Below, piece by piece: positions 42,718 to 51,690 of a stretch of 64,000 bases of DNA. Positions within the stretch are counted from its first letter, which is position 1. Each line of letters begins with the position of its first letter. Origin of the DNA: Firmicutes bacterium ADurb.Bin182 (GTDB lineage Bacteria; Bacillota; Clostridia; Christensenellales; CAG-138); NCBI GenBank assembly GCA_002070205.1, contig MWCU01000035.1:62001-126000 (forward strand), read 5' to 3'. The notes beneath the pieces are model-generated. The model saw only the letters and a program-made list of their open reading frames with translations. It was not told where the DNA came from and searched no databases. Made by a program: the position numbers and the translations under genes.

Positions 42718-44232
42718 GTGAACAAGGAAATACTGGTTGACATAAATCCTTATCAGACCCGGGTTGCGCTGCTTGAAGACGGGGTGCTGGCGGAGATATA
42801 CATTGAGCGAAGAGGCCGGGAAAGGACCGTAGGCAATATTTATAACGGAAAAGTACAGAACGTGCTTCCCGGCATGCAGGCCGCATTTGTGGATATCGGT
42901 CTTGAGCGCAACGCGTTTCTTTATGCGGGCGATATTCAGGTCAATAAATCGGATTTCAACTTCGGTTCGGACAATGAAGAAGTTGCGATAGGCTCCTCAA
43001 ATATCCGCGATATCGTTAAAGCAGGGCAGGATATAATGGTTCAGGTATTAAAAGAGCCTGTGGGCACAAAGGGAGCGCGCGTAACCACGCACATCACTTT
43101 GCCGGGACGCACTTTGGTCTTGATGCCCACAGTGAATTACGTCGGCGTTTCCCGGCGCATAGAGGATGAAAACGAACGCGAAAGGCTGAGGAATATACTT
43201 GAACGCATCAAGCCCGAAAATATGGGCGTAATCGTAAGGACAGCGGCCGCGGGGAAAAACGAAGCGGAATTCGAATCGGATCTGGCCTTTCTTCTTCGCT
43301 TATGGAAGAGGATACAGCAAAAGAGCGGCCTGGTCAGTTCCCCGAGACTCATACATGCAGAAGAATCGCTGATTTTCAGAACGATACGCGACATTTTTAC
43401 GCCCGACATAAGCAAGCTTACAATTAACGACCGCGAATTCTACGAGCGCGTTCAGGTTGTCGCGAATATCATTTCGCCCGGCCTGACAGACCGCGTAATC
43501 CTAAACGAATCATACGATCTGTTCGACCAATATGATCTGGAGCCGAAAATCGAGAAAGCGCTTGCGAGGAAGGTGTGGCTCAAAAACGGCGGCTATATAG
43601 TAATAGATCACACCGAGGCTCTGACCAGTATCGACGTCAATACGGGCAAATATGTCGGGGGCGACAATCTTCAGGAGACGATAACGGAAACAAACTGCGA
43701 GGCGGCAAAAGAAATTGCGAGGCAAATAAGGCTCCGCGATATGAGCGGTATAATCATTATCGATTTTATCGATATGGACAAGATGTCCGATAAAGAAAAA
43801 CTGCTGGAAACGCTCAATGCGGAATTAAAAAAAGACAGAACAAAATCGAATGTGCTCGGCATTACCTCATTAGGCCTTGTGGAGATGACAAGAAAGAAAA
43901 TCCGTCAGCCGATAGACAGCATTCTGCAGATACCGTGCCCTTATTGCAACGGCGACAGCAGAGTGCTTTCCGAAGAATCCGTCGTTTTAAAAATAAGGCA
44001 CAGACTTTTAAAGTGCTTTGATGAGCAGTCCTGTCCCGTTTATCTTGTGCGGGCGCACCCGAATGTCATAGCTTTGATCAATGATGAGTCGGCGGCATTT
44101 TCTGCCCTCCTGCCCCTCATTCCGGGAAAGACAATCTATATCAAACCCGACCCGGCGATGCATATACAAGAATATGCCGTTGAGCCGCATTTCGGCTCAG
44201 CGCCCGAAAATGCCAAACAGTACGGCATATAA
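42718..44232 (+). CDS. rng: Ribonuclease E/G family endoribonuclease
   Basis: A 504-residue RNase G-type enzyme for rRNA maturation and mRNA decay. An S1 RNA-binding domain is at about 35-120 (GNIYNGKVQNVLPGMQAAFVDIG). The catalytic core has TSIDVNTGKYVG and IIIDFIDMDK, whose Asp residues bind Mg. The zinc-link CPYCNG is near residue 405. It lacks the long C-terminal scaffold of enterobacterial RNase E. GTG start, and the position before rplU is conserved in Clostridia. Confidence 0.94.
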   Translation: MNKEILVDINPYQTRVALLEDGVLAEIYIERRGRERTVGNIYNGKVQNVLPGMQAAFVDIGLERNAFLYAGDIQVNKSDFNFGSDNEEVAIGSSNIRDIVKAGQDIMVQVLKEPVGTKGARVTTHITLPGRTLVLMPTVNYVGVSRRIEDENERERLRNILERIKPENMGVIVRTAAAGKNEAEFESDLAFLLRLWKRIQQKSGLVSSPRLIHAEESLIFRTIRDIFTPDISKLTINDREFYERVQVVANIISPGLTDRVILNESYDLFDQYDLEPKIEKALARKVWLKNGGYIVIDHTEALTSIDVNTGKYVGGDNLQETITETNCEAAKEIARQIRLRDMSGIIIIDFIDMDKMSDKEKLLETLNAELKKDRTKSNVLGITSLGLVEMTRKKIRQPIDSILQIPCPYCNGDSRVLSEESVVLKIRHRLLKCFDEQSCPVYLVRAHPNVIALINDESAAFSALLPLIPGKTIYIKPDPAMHIQEYAVEPHFGSAPENAKQYGI

Positions 44233-44297
44233 AAGGCCCAGGGCGCAAGTATTGACCTTTTCTCTTTGCCGCGGCAAACCCTTAGATTTTTCAAAAG

Positions 44298-44326
44298 TTG
44301 ACACAGATGTTGCGTTGTGATAGAAT
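44298..44326 (+). promoter_or_regulatory. Promoter of the rplU-prp-rpmA operon
   Basis: TTGACA (44298-44303), 17 bases, TAGAAT (44321-44326). One mismatch in total to the sigma-A consensus. Confidence 0.85.
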
Positions 44327-44332
44327 GTCGCG

Positions 44333-44411
44333 GTAGCCGCTCCGTGTCGGCTGATTAAGCGCGGGCTTTATCCGCCGCCGGACATGGGCGAGACTGGTAA
44401 GAGGAGGTGCA
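44333..44411 (+). promoter_or_regulatory. L21 leader (ribosomal protein autoregulatory RNA)
   Basis: The 5' leader contains the pieces of the Firmicute L21 leader: CCGTGTCGG, then GCGCGGGC..TTTATCCGCCGC hairpin, GGGCGAGACTGGTAA and AAGAGGAGGTG as ribosome site. Similar RNAs upstream of rplU are thought to bind a ribosomal protein and repress the operon. A covariance search with the L21_leader model would confirm it. Confidence 0.75.
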
Positions 44412-44417
44412 ATCGGT

Positions 44418-44723
44418 ATGTATGCTGTTATTCAAACAGGCGGCAAGCAGTATAAGGTATCCGAGGGCGATGAGATCTTTGTTGAAAAACTCGAAGCCGA
44501 GCCCGGTTCCGAAGTCGCATTTGACGTTTTGCTGTTGTCGGATGATACTGGCGTCCGTGTGGGCAAACCCGTTTTGAGCGGCGTTGAGGCAAAGGCGAGA
44601 GTCATAGAACACGGCAAAAACAAAAAAGTGGTTGTGTTCAAGTATAAACCCAAAAAGAATTACCGCAAAAAACAAGGTCATCGTCAGCCTTTTACAAAGG
44701 TTGAGATCACCTCTATCGGCTGA
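44418..44723 (+). CDS. rplU: 50S ribosomal protein L21
   Basis: A 101-residue 23S rRNA-binding protein with the standard start [14 protein letters not shown], the [18 protein letters not shown] signature near residue 75 and full family length. GGAGG 10 bases before the ATG. First gene of the rplU-prp-rpmA operon. Confidence 0.98.
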   Translation: MYAVIQTGGKQYKVSEGDEIFVEKLEAEPGSEVAFDVLLLSDDTGVRVGKPVLSGVEAKARVIEHGKNKKVVVFKYKPKKNYRKKQGHRQPFTKVEITSIG

Positions 44724-44726
44724 AGA

Positions 44727-45056
44727 ATGACGGAGATCCTGATATATCGCGAGAACGGATATATCGTGGGGTTTGCCGCGAAAGGGCATACCGGCTATGC
44801 CCGGGAGGGATGCGATGTCGTATGCAGCGCCGTATCGGCGCTTACGCAAAGCGCGGTCCTCGGGATCACCGAACTGTTGAAGTTGACCTGTGCGGTATCC
44901 GTCGGCGAAGGAAACATATCCTGTATGCTGGAAAAGGATATAAGCGGGGAAGACCTTCAAAACGCGCAGCTGATATTGGGCACGATGCATTTAGGCCTAA
45001 AAAGTATTGCTGATGATTACAAAAAGTACCTCAGGATAACAGAGAAGGAGGTGTAG
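44727..45056 (+). CDS. prp: Ribosomal-processing cysteine protease Prp
   Basis: A 109-residue protease that trims the N-terminal extension of ribosomal protein L27. The catalytic pair His21 and Cys33 lies in [20 protein letters not shown], as in staphylococcal Prp. It sits between rplU and rpmA as in all Firmicutes that need it, and its substrate site is visible in the next gene. It starts 3 bases after the rplU stop. Confidence 0.95.
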   Translation: MTEILIYRENGYIVGFAAKGHTGYAREGCDVVCSAVSALTQSAVLGITELLKLTCAVSVGEGNISCMLEKDISGEDLQNAQLILGTMHLGLKSIADDYKKYLRITEKEV

Positions 45057-45060
45057 TACG

Positions 45061-45357
45061 ATGATGAAGATTAATTTGCAGCTTTTTGCTCATAAAAAGG
45101 GCGTCGGCAGTTCAAGAAACGGACGTGACAGCGAATCGAAACGCCTGGGTCCCAAGCGCGCCGACGGGCAGTTCGTTCTCGCGGGCAATATACTTGTCCG
45201 CCAGCGCGGAACTCATATCCATCCGGGCACAAACGTAGGCATCGGAAAGGATGATACCCTTTTTGCAAAGGTCAACGGCGTAGTGAGATTCGAGCGAAAG
45301 GATAAAACACGCAGACAGGTCAGCGTTTATGAGGTGACCGAGGCTGCCGTGAACTGA
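45061..45357 (+). CDS. rpmA: 50S ribosomal protein L27 with cleavable N-terminal extension
   Basis: A 98-residue L27. The N-terminus reads INLQLFA followed by HKKGVGSS, matching the Prp recognition site, with cleavage between Ala and His so that the mature N-terminus reaches the peptidyl-transferase centre. The body [28 protein letters not shown] is typical. Two adjacent ATG codons (45061, 45064) could serve as start after GGAGGTG. Confidence 0.98.
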   Translation: MMKINLQLFAHKKGVGSSRNGRDSESKRLGPKRADGQFVLAGNILVRQRGTHIHPGTNVGIGKDDTLFAKVNGVVRFERKDKTRRQVSVYEVTEAAVN

Positions 45358-45366
45358 CTGAAACTT

Positions 45367-45402
45367 AAAAGCGCGCCAAAACTGTTTTTGGTGCGCTTTT
45401 TT
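45367..45402 (+). terminator. Terminator of the rplU operon
   Basis: Stem AAAAGCGCGCCAAAA/TTTTTGGTGCGCTTTT with one G-T pair and a short loop, followed by T residues. Confidence 0.88.
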
Positions 45403-45421
45403 GTTATGCGGAGGTTGTTCG

Positions 45422-46288
45422 ATGTTTTTGGCGGAAATCAAAGAGGGAAAAGCGGTTATCAGCGGTCTTGAAATTTTCGATCTTGAGCGCAGCTGCCGGT
45501 GCGGCCAGGCATTTCGCTGGCAAAGATACAAGCGTGGATTTTTCGGAGTCGCAAGAGGCTGCGGAGTATATGCCGAGCAGGACGGGGACGTTTTGACTTT
45601 GGAGCCCTGCGGCGAAGACCGCCTCGCTATGTGGATCGATTACTTTGACCTTAAAAGAGACTATTCGGCTGTCGTGGGTATGTTCGAAAGCGACGAGCGG
45701 CTTCGAATCTGCCTGCCCGAGTCTTGCGGAATAAGGGTTTTTAACCAGGAGCCGTTTGAGACTTTGATATCGTTTATCGTTTCGGCCAATAACAATATTA
45801 AGCGAATCAGCGGTTCTTTGGAGGCCATGAGCCGTTTATGCGGCAAACGGAATCGGTATGATGACCGCGTGTTTTATAGTTTTCCCGATCCCGAATCGAT
45901 AGCATCTTTGAGCATAGAACAGCTTTTGGACTGCGGAACGGGGTACAGGGCGCCTTATATCAAAGAGACGGCTAAGGCCGTTTGCGACGGGTTTTCGCTT
46001 GAAGCGCTGAGGGATACGGATATTGCCGATGCGAGGAGAAAATTACTGTCGCTCAAAGGCGTGGGCCCGAAGGTAGCGGATTGCGTTTTGCTTTTTTCGC
46101 TCGGGTTTTCCGATGCCTTCCCTATGGACGTTTGGATGAATCGGGCAGTCCGCCATTTGTTTTTCAACGGGGAGATACCGTCAGCCGATTCGATAAATGA
46201 CGTTGTCGAAAAACTGGGACCGCTAGCCGGCATAGCACAGCAATACATCTTTTATTTTGCAAGGGAAAACAAATTCGGAAAAGACTGA
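45422..46288 (+). CDS. OGG1-type 8-oxoguanine DNA glycosylase
   Basis: A 288-residue base-excision repair glycosylase/AP lyase of the clostridial Ogg type. The N-terminal domain (about 1-110) has CGQAFRWQRY. The helix-hairpin-helix LKGVGPKVADCVLLFSLG near residue 213 supplies the catalytic Lys in KVADC, and the catalytic Asp is in PMDVWMNRAV. ATG 45422 has GGAGG 8 bases upstream; an earlier in-frame Met lies inside the terminator stem and is rejected. It stands where obgE is often found after rpmA. Confidence 0.88.
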   Translation: MFLAEIKEGKAVISGLEIFDLERSCRCGQAFRWQRYKRGFFGVARGCGVYAEQDGDVLTLEPCGEDRLAMWIDYFDLKRDYSAVVGMFESDERLRICLPESCGIRVFNQEPFETLISFIVSANNNIKRISGSLEAMSRLCGKRNRYDDRVFYSFPDPESIASLSIEQLLDCGTGYRAPYIKETAKAVCDGFSLEALRDTDIADARRKLLSLKGVGPKVADCVLLFSLGFSDAFPMDVWMNRAVRHLFFNGEIPSADSINDVVEKLGPLAGIAQQYIFYFARENKFGKD

Positions 46289-46315
46289 ACCGCATTCCCG
46301 TTCGCGCAAAATCCT

Positions 46316-46339
46316 GCTGCCTTAACGGCAGCTTTTTTT
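46316..46339 (+). terminator. Terminator after the OGG-type glycosylase
   Basis: GCTGCC/GGCAGC stem, TTAAC loop, seven T residues. Confidence 0.85.
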
Positions 46340-46355
46340 GTATGTATTATTCGGG

Positions 46356-46384
46356 TGATATTTCATCATATGCGTACATATAAT
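46356..46384 (+). promoter_or_regulatory. Sigma-E promoter of the spoIIIA operon
   Basis: TGATATT (46356-46362), exactly 14 bases, CATATAAT (46377-46384). This matches the B. subtilis sigma-E consensus (KMATATT, 14, CATACAHT) with one mismatch in each box and stands 24 bases before spoIIIAA, an operon controlled by mother-cell sigma-E. Confidence 0.7.
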
Positions 46385-46407
46385 CTACACAAAGGAGAGG
46401 ACATGCA

Positions 46408-47361
46408 ATGCGGAGCTGTTCGAACAAAGGATGGAAAACTGCCTTGATTCCGTATTTCCCCAAAGAAATACGCGAAAAGCTGAACAGTCTTCCGGATGAT
46501 GTCGAGGTTGAGGAAATCAGGATACGGATCGGAAAGCCGATACAGATTCTGTACGGGATCAATGAATTGATTGTGGAAGCCGATAACTTTCTTGTCGGGG
46601 AGAGTGAATGCCAGGAATTATTGGATAATATATGTTTCCATTCGATATATGCATGGGAGGATGAACTTAAAAACGGGTTTATCACATTGCCCGGCGGGTA
46701 CAGAATCGGTTTATCCGGAAGAGCGGTAATACAGGACGGAGCTGTTAAACGCATCGCCGATATCACTTCATTTAATATCAGGATAGCCCGGGAATGCAAA
46801 GGGTGTGCCGACAAAGTAATGCCTTACATATTGGACGTCGACGGCGCGCCTTTATCAACCCTTATCGTATCGCCGCCGGGATTCGGAAAAACAACGCTTT
46901 TAAGGGATATCGCTCGCCAGGTTTCCGACGGAATAAACGGCGCAAGGGCGTGCAAGGTTTGCATTGCGGACGAACGATCCGAAATAGCGGGAAGCTGGAG
47001 GGGGATTCCTCACAATGACCTCGGACTGCGAACGGACGTATTGGACAGCTGCCCGAAAGCATGGGCGATGGGGCGGCTGCTTCGCACAATGTCACCCGAG
47101 GTCATAGTAACCGATGAGATCGGAAGTGAGCCGGATGCAATGGCGATCATGGATGCAGCAACGTGCGGGGTCGCTGTCCTTGCAAGCGCGCACGGAGGAA
47201 GCTTGAACGAAGTGCTCAAACGTTCCTCGCTTCGAAAAATCACGAACTCAGGTACGTTTAAGCGCTATTTGCTTCTCAGCCGGTCAAGAGGCATCGGAAC
47301 TCTTGAGCAAGTCGCGGATGAAAACATGAATCTGTTGTTCAGGAGAGAAAACTGTGGGTAA
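46408..47361 (+). CDS. spoIIIAA: Stage III sporulation ATPase SpoIIIAA
   Basis: The mother-cell ATPase of the SpoIIIA-SpoIIQ channel (317 aa), related to type II/IV secretion ATPases. The Walker A SPPGFGKTT is at about 155-163, the Walker B-like VIVTDEIGSE near 231, and an R-rich IADERSEIAGSWRG segment lies between. GGAGAGG precedes ATG 46408. It is first in an eight-gene operon with tight overlaps. Confidence 0.96.
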   Translation: MRSCSNKGWKTALIPYFPKEIREKLNSLPDDVEVEEIRIRIGKPIQILYGINELIVEADNFLVGESECQELLDNICFHSIYAWEDELKNGFITLPGGYRIGLSGRAVIQDGAVKRIADITSFNIRIARECKGCADKVMPYILDVDGAPLSTLIVSPPGFGKTTLLRDIARQVSDGINGARACKVCIADERSEIAGSWRGIPHNDLGLRTDVLDSCPKAWAMGRLLRTMSPEVIVTDEIGSEPDAMAIMDAATCGVAVLASAHGGSLNEVLKRSSLRKITNSGTFKRYLLLSRSRGIGTLEQVADENMNLLFRRENCG

Positions 47362-47869
47362 AGCACTTTTAATGATCTGTGTTTTCAGCTGCTGCACATT
47401 GACGGGGCTTATGGTCGCAACAAAGCTGAGGCTGAGGTATGACTGCCTTTTGGGATTGCTCAATTCACTGAGGCAGTTGAGAGCAAAAATGGAATACTCC
47501 GCGCTGCCGTTGTTCGAAATCGTAAAACGGATAGGGGACGCGAGAACTTCCGTATTGTGGGATTCGTTTTCGCTGCAACTGGAGAAAGGGGACGCGGTGG
47601 CGGAAGCCTGGAAGCGTGCCGTTCATGACGCAAGCTCGAAGGAAGAAATGTTCGGGACCCTTAAAGAGAAGGAATCGGATGCGCTCTCGGATTTCATTTC
47701 GTCCTTGGGAAAACACGACCTTGCGACGCAGCGGAAAGCCATCAACGTTATTGAACTGCAGCTTCAGGAGTGTTTGGACGAAGCGAAATCGGAACTCAGC
47801 AAAAAAGGGAAATTGTACAGTTCCATAGGTATGTTGTGCGGAATATGCGGCGCGATATTAATCTGGTAA
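47354..47869 (+). CDS. spoIIIAB: Stage III sporulation protein SpoIIIAB
   Basis: A 171-residue membrane protein with GspF-like topology: an N-terminal helix, a helical cytoplasmic region (about 35-150) and a C-terminal helix (GMLCGICGAILIW). It partners the SpoIIIAA ATPase. GTG start overlapping spoIIIAA by 8 bases. Confidence 0.94.
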   Translation: MGKALLMICVFSCCTLTGLMVATKLRLRYDCLLGLLNSLRQLRAKMEYSALPLFEIVKRIGDARTSVLWDSFSLQLEKGDAVAEAWKRAVHDASSKEEMFGTLKEKESDALSDFISSLGKHDLATQRKAINVIELQLQECLDEAKSELSKKGKLYSSIGMLCGICGAILIW

Positions 47870-47881
47870 GTCGGAGGCATT

Positions 47882-48079
47882 ATGGACATAGATCTCGTAT
47901 TTAAAATTGCAGGAATAGGTATTCTGGTAGCGGTTATCACTCAGCTTCTGAAGCAAACCGGTCGCGATGACATAGCAATGATCGCTGCGATCGCAGGACT
48001 CGTTATCGCACTGATGATGATTACGAACCTGATAGCCGATCTCTTTGACAGCGTCCGCCGTGTTTTTGAGCTGCATTGA
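47882..48079 (+). CDS. spoIIIAC: Stage III sporulation protein SpoIIIAC
   Basis: A 65-residue membrane protein with two helices and the family signature ITQLLKQTGRDD between them. GGAGG lies before the ATG. A paralogue of SpoIIIAD, which follows. Confidence 0.95.
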   Translation: MDIDLVFKIAGIGILVAVITQLLKQTGRDDIAMIAAIAGLVIALMMITNLIADLFDSVRRVFELH

Positions 48080-48088
48080 GGTATCCCC

Positions 48089-48481
48089 ATGTTCGTTTTT
48101 AAAACGATTGCGCTTGCGATAATAGCTACCGTTTTTTGCGTGCTGATAAAATCTTATAAGCCGGAAATGGCTCTGCAGATAAGCATTGCGGCGGGCATTT
48201 TGATTATTTTATCGGCGATAGAACAGATTACGGGAATATCCAAAGCAATAAGCAAGATGGCTGAAGAGTACGGGATTAATATAACGTATATCACAGTTAT
48301 TCTAAAAGCTATAGGCATAGCCTATCTGACTCAATTTGCGGCTCAAATATGCAAAGATGCGGGAGAAACGGCAATTGCGGGCAAGGTCGAGCTGATCGGG
48401 AGAGTCCTTATTCTTGCTATGGCGCTGCCTCTTGTGACGGTGCTTTTGAAAATGATACAAAGTATTGTCGGGACGGGATGA
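48089..48481 (+). CDS. spoIIIAD: Stage III sporulation protein SpoIIIAD
   Basis: A 130-residue membrane protein with four helices; AAQICKDAGETAIAGKVELIGR near 88 is typical. Its stop overlaps the spoIIIAE start. Confidence 0.95.
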   Translation: MFVFKTIALAIIATVFCVLIKSYKPEMALQISIAAGILIILSAIEQITGISKAISKMAEEYGINITYITVILKAIGIAYLTQFAAQICKDAGETAIAGKVELIGRVLILAMALPLVTVLLKMIQSIVGTG

Positions 48482-49656
48482 ACATGCGGCAAATCATAAT
48501 TGTCTTTGCCGTGCTCTGTTGTTTGTTGTTTGCACCTAAAGCACTCGCGGAAACGGCAGTCGATATCGAAATTGCGAACGAGATAAAATCTCAGGTCTCC
48601 AATTCGGATATTCATTCGTGGCAGAGCGTGCTGGACAGCCTGTCGCCGGAAGTTAAGGAGATCTGGGGGAGTCACGATATTTCGGAACTGGTCGAAAACT
48701 TCGCTTACACGAGCGATTTCGCTTCCCCGGTTAACATAATCGATGTGGTTATGAATATATTCACAAAGGAGCTTGCTTCCAATATCTGGCTTCTCGCGAA
48801 AGTTCTTGCCATAGCGCTTTTATCGGGTCTGATAAACGCGCTCGGCGGAGAGTCTGAAGCCAACGGAATACGTGATATAGCGGGATTCGTTTGCTACTGC
48901 CTTGCGGTCGGCGTAATAGTAACGCAATACATATCAGCGGTAACCGTCGGAAAAGAAGCGATTGCGGGCATGAGCGATTTTATCGGGCTGGCTCTTCCCG
49001 TTTTGACCGCTCTGCTGAGCGCAACCGGAAGCATAGCGGCGAGCGGCGTATTCCAGCCCGCTATGGCGTTGCTGAGCGGATCCGTTGCCGCGGCAATAGA
49101 AAGCGCGGTGCTTCCGGTTATTTTGGCGGGAGGAGTTCTTGCTATAGTAAACAATATTACGGAGCGGGTACAGCTTAATCAGCTTTTTTCGCTGAGCAAA
49201 ACCGCGGCAAAGTGGATGATCGGGCTTATTTTCACCGTATACTTCGGAGTAATCTCGGTGCAGGGCATGAGCGCAAACGCCATTGACGGCGTTTCGATAA
49301 GAACCGCCAAGTATGCTCTGGATAAATTCATACCGATAGTAGGTTCTGCGGTTTCGGGAACCATGGATACGGTAATAGGATGCGCTTTGATAGTTAAAAA
49401 CGCCGCGGGAATAACGGCCATGGTTTTGACATTCGGGATCTTAATGCCGCCCCTTATAAAAATCGCGGGCACAATATTTGTTTTCAGGATTGCGGCAGCC
49501 CTGTGCGAACCTATAGGGGAAACGAAGCTTTCGAAAATGATGGTTTCGGTCGCGGAAATATCGACTTATTTATTTGCCGTAATAATGGCATTGGGCGTTA
49601 TGTTCATGATAACGGCGGGTCTTATGATGGCTACGGGCAGTATGGGCCATTTTTAG
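48478..49656 (+). CDS. spoIIIAE: Stage III sporulation protein SpoIIIAE
   Basis: A 392-residue polytopic membrane protein of the SpoIIIA channel. A signal peptide (about 1-24, ending in A-L-A) is followed by a forespore-facing N-terminal region and at least seven helices. SPVNIIDVVMNIFTKELA and GFVCYCLAVG are typical. I start at ATG 48478 (ATGA overlap with spoIIIAD), a second Met follows two codons later; the longer open frame upstream is shadow. Confidence 0.94.
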   Translation: MNMRQIIIVFAVLCCLLFAPKALAETAVDIEIANEIKSQVSNSDIHSWQSVLDSLSPEVKEIWGSHDISELVENFAYTSDFASPVNIIDVVMNIFTKELASNIWLLAKVLAIALLSGLINALGGESEANGIRDIAGFVCYCLAVGVIVTQYISAVTVGKEAIAGMSDFIGLALPVLTALLSATGSIAASGVFQPAMALLSGSVAAAIESAVLPVILAGGVLAIVNNITERVQLNQLFSLSKTAAKWMIGLIFTVYFGVISVQGMSANAIDGVSIRTAKYALDKFIPIVGSAVSGTMDTVIGCALIVKNAAGITAMVLTFGILMPPLIKIAGTIFVFRIAAALCEPIGETKLSKMMVSVAEISTYLFAVIMALGVMFMITAGLMMATGSMGHF

Positions 49657-49666
49657 GAGTGAAACG

Positions 49667-49942
49667 ATGGAATCAATGATGAGCACTGTTGTGACGATTG
49701 CGGCGATGGCTGTTGTCTGCATGCTGCTTGAAATGCTGCTGCCTAAAAGCGCGCTTAAGAGCAGCGTTGCGATTATAATCGGGATCGCTTTTTTGCTTAC
49801 TGCAGCCGAACCTATAATCGGTCTTATCAAAAAGCAGGATCAGCCTGTGATCGAAAGAGCTGCCGGCATATTTGAAGAAGAAGAGCGCGATCTCCAGCCT
49901 TACAGGGATTTCTTGCTCGGTATTTTCAGCAAAACCGAATGA
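49667..49942 (+). CDS. spoIIIAF: SpoIIIAF-position protein, strikingly short
   Basis: A 91-residue protein in the spoIIIAF place, with two membrane helices (about 4-24 and 32-52) and an acidic tail. B. subtilis SpoIIIAF has about 206 residues; here the ring-forming C-terminal soluble domain is missing except for about 35 residues. The stop falls inside an overlap with spoIIIAG and I see no frameshifted remainder, so this is probably a natural short form. Identity is from position and topology. Confidence 0.75.
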   Translation: MESMMSTVVTIAAMAVVCMLLEMLLPKSALKSSVAIIIGIAFLLTAAEPIIGLIKKQDQPVIERAAGIFEEEERDLQPYRDFLLGIFSKTE

Positions 49943-49959
49943 CAGCGGGGGTAATGAAC

Positions 49960-50544
49960 ATGGCAAAGAAGGATCTATTCGCGGCATTTACGGAAAAACT
50001 AAAAAATAACAAGAAGCTTGAGCTTGCTGTTTATGCGATACTGGTTTTGGCTGTTGCGGCGATTTTTTTGTCAACGTTTGCCGAGCCTAAAAAGGAACCT
50101 GTTCGTGATATCGAATCCTCGAATGAAATACAATTAAGAAATGAGCAGCAGATCGAAGAGAAGCTTCAGGATGTATTATCAAAAATCCGCGGGGCGGGAA
50201 AAGTGGAGGTGATGATCACTTACGAAACGGGAACGGAGATAGTCCCCGCGTTCAGCAGTGACAAACAGAGCAGCAGCACTGTGAATGAAAGCGAGACCAC
50301 ACAAAGCAGCACTATAAGCGAAACCGAATCAAGGCAGCCAGCGACGATTTCCCAGGGGAACGGCAATCAGCCGCTCGTGCTGACGGAAAGACAGCCTGTA
50401 GTAAGGGGCGTTATAGTTGTTGCAGAAGGAGCGGCGGATATAATGGTAAAATTGGACCTGCAGCTTGCGGTCCAAACGGTTTTAGGCGTCAGTGCGAATT
50501 GTATTGAAGTGTTTGAAATGTCAACTTATAACGGGGGTGAATGA
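49960..50544 (+). CDS. spoIIIAG: Stage III sporulation protein SpoIIIAG
   Basis: A 194-residue ring-forming channel protein: a basic N-terminus, a membrane helix (about 23-42), then a ring-building motif domain (EEKLQDVLSKIRGAGKVEVMITYE) interrupted by a Ser/Thr-rich, low-complexity segment (about 100-145) and closed by RGVIVVAEGA and TVLGVSANCIEVFEM. ATG 49960 lies 8 bases after GGGGG; ATG 49939 and 49954 are also in frame. Confidence 0.92.
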   Translation: MAKKDLFAAFTEKLKNNKKLELAVYAILVLAVAAIFLSTFAEPKKEPVRDIESSNEIQLRNEQQIEEKLQDVLSKIRGAGKVEVMITYETGTEIVPAFSSDKQSSSTVNESETTQSSTISETESRQPATISQGNGNQPLVLTERQPVVRGVIVVAEGAADIMVKLDLQLAVQTVLGVSANCIEVFEMSTYNGGE

Positions 50545-50545
50545 A

Positions 50546-51076
50546 ATGAAGGATAAGAAAAAAACCTGGCTGGCGATAATTGCGCTTGTGCTGCTGTTGA
50601 TTGCCGCCATTTACGTTAATTATCGGCTGAACGCTTCAAATGAAGAGAACGAGCCGACTGCCGCCGGGAAGGATAACGATGAGATCCGGATAACGTCAGC
50701 GGGTACCGAAACGGTCAGCGGCGCGGGAACAGAGTATTTTTCGGCTTTCAGGGAAGAAAGGGAAAACAGGCGCAGCACGGAATTCGAATTGCTCGACGCG
50801 ATTATAACTTCCGAAAACTCCGATAAGCAGACCGTTGCGGACGCTCAGGCGAAAAAGCTCGAGCTTATCGCCTGCATTGAAAAAGAGTTTATTATCGAGA
50901 GCCTGCTTAAGGCAAAGGGGTTCAGGGACGCGGCGGTCACTTTTCACGCGGGATCCGCCAACGTTATCGTGGACAGTGAAACTTTGACGGAGGAACAAGT
51001 GGCCCAGATACTGGAAATCGTTCTCCGCGAAACGGGAGAAAAGGCGGAAAACGTTAAAATTGCGCCGAAAAAATGA
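50546..51076 (+). CDS. spoIIIAH: Stage III sporulation protein SpoIIIAH
   Basis: A 176-residue mother-cell partner of the forespore channel component (SpoIIQ in Bacilli). One membrane helix is at about 9-27, then a YscJ/FliF-like ring-building domain (about 75-176: FREERENRRSTEFELLD, KAKGFRDAAVTFHAGSANVIVDS). ATG 50546 follows GGGGGTG. Last gene of the spoIIIA operon. No spoIIQ is in the window. Confidence 0.93.
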   Translation: MKDKKKTWLAIIALVLLLIAAIYVNYRLNASNEENEPTAAGKDNDEIRITSAGTETVSGAGTEYFSAFREERENRRSTEFELLDAIITSENSDKQTVADAQAKKLELIACIEKEFIIESLLKAKGFRDAAVTFHAGSANVIVDSETLTEEQVAQILEIVLRETGEKAENVKIAPKK

Positions 51077-51174
51077 ATAAAATATGTATAGGAGACAGTA
51101 ATAACAGCTAATAATTTACATAAATAAAAAAGTTTGATACAATAACAAATAACTGTATGAGAAGGAGGCGGCTT

Positions 51175-51630
51175 ATGGGAAGCGAAAAGGATATCAGCGC
51201 GGAAATTAAAACCGGTACCGGCGGCAAGATCATATTTGCTCCGGATGTGATAGCGACGATAGCGGGACTTGCTGCGTCGGATGTCAAAGGCGTTGCCGGT
51301 ATGAGCGGAGGCATGGTTGACGGCTTTGCTCAGATGCTCGGAAGAAAGAATCTTACAAAGGGCGTAAAGGTTGAGGTCGGTTCCGAAGAGGCCGCCGTGG
51401 ACGTAAGCGTTATCATCGAATACGGCCACCGTATTCAGGAAGTTTGCGCTTCCATTCAGCAATCCATCAAAAGCTCCATTGAAAATATGACGGGGCTCCG
51501 TGTGGTGGAAGTCAACGTTTTTGTTCAAGGCATAAGCTTTGATAAACAAGAGCTCAAGCCTGAAAAGCCGCAAAAGGAAAAGCCGGAAAAAGAACCGCCT
51601 GCCCCGGCTGAGCCGTCGAGGGTCCGATAA
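51175..51630 (+). CDS. Asp23/Gls24 family envelope stress protein
   Basis: A 151-residue Asp23 protein: GKIIFAPDVIATIAGLAASDVKGVAGM, VEVGSEEAAVDVSVIIEYG, then IQQSIKSSIENMTGLRVVEVNVFVQG, followed by a Lys/Pro/Glu tail. It is tethered at the membrane by AmaP, encoded next. ATG 51175 after AGGAGG. Equivalent to B. subtilis YqhY, which is likewise encoded near nusB. Confidence 0.92.
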   Translation: MGSEKDISAEIKTGTGGKIIFAPDVIATIAGLAASDVKGVAGMSGGMVDGFAQMLGRKNLTKGVKVEVGSEEAAVDVSVIIEYGHRIQEVCASIQQSIKSSIENMTGLRVVEVNVFVQGISFDKQELKPEKPQKEKPEKEPPAPAEPSRVR

Positions 51631-51660
51631 CGATATTTTTCCTTTATTGAATACTTAGCC

Positions 51661-51690
51661 GATTCGGGCGGAACGCTCTCCGCCCGAATC
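51661..51690 (+). other. Perfect 11-bp hairpin between asp23 and amaP
   Basis: GATTCGGGCGG (51661-51671) and CCGCCCGAATC (51680-51690) enclose 8 bases. No T tract follows on either strand, so it is more likely an mRNA-stability or processing element setting the Asp23:AmaP ratio than a terminator. Confidence 0.6.
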
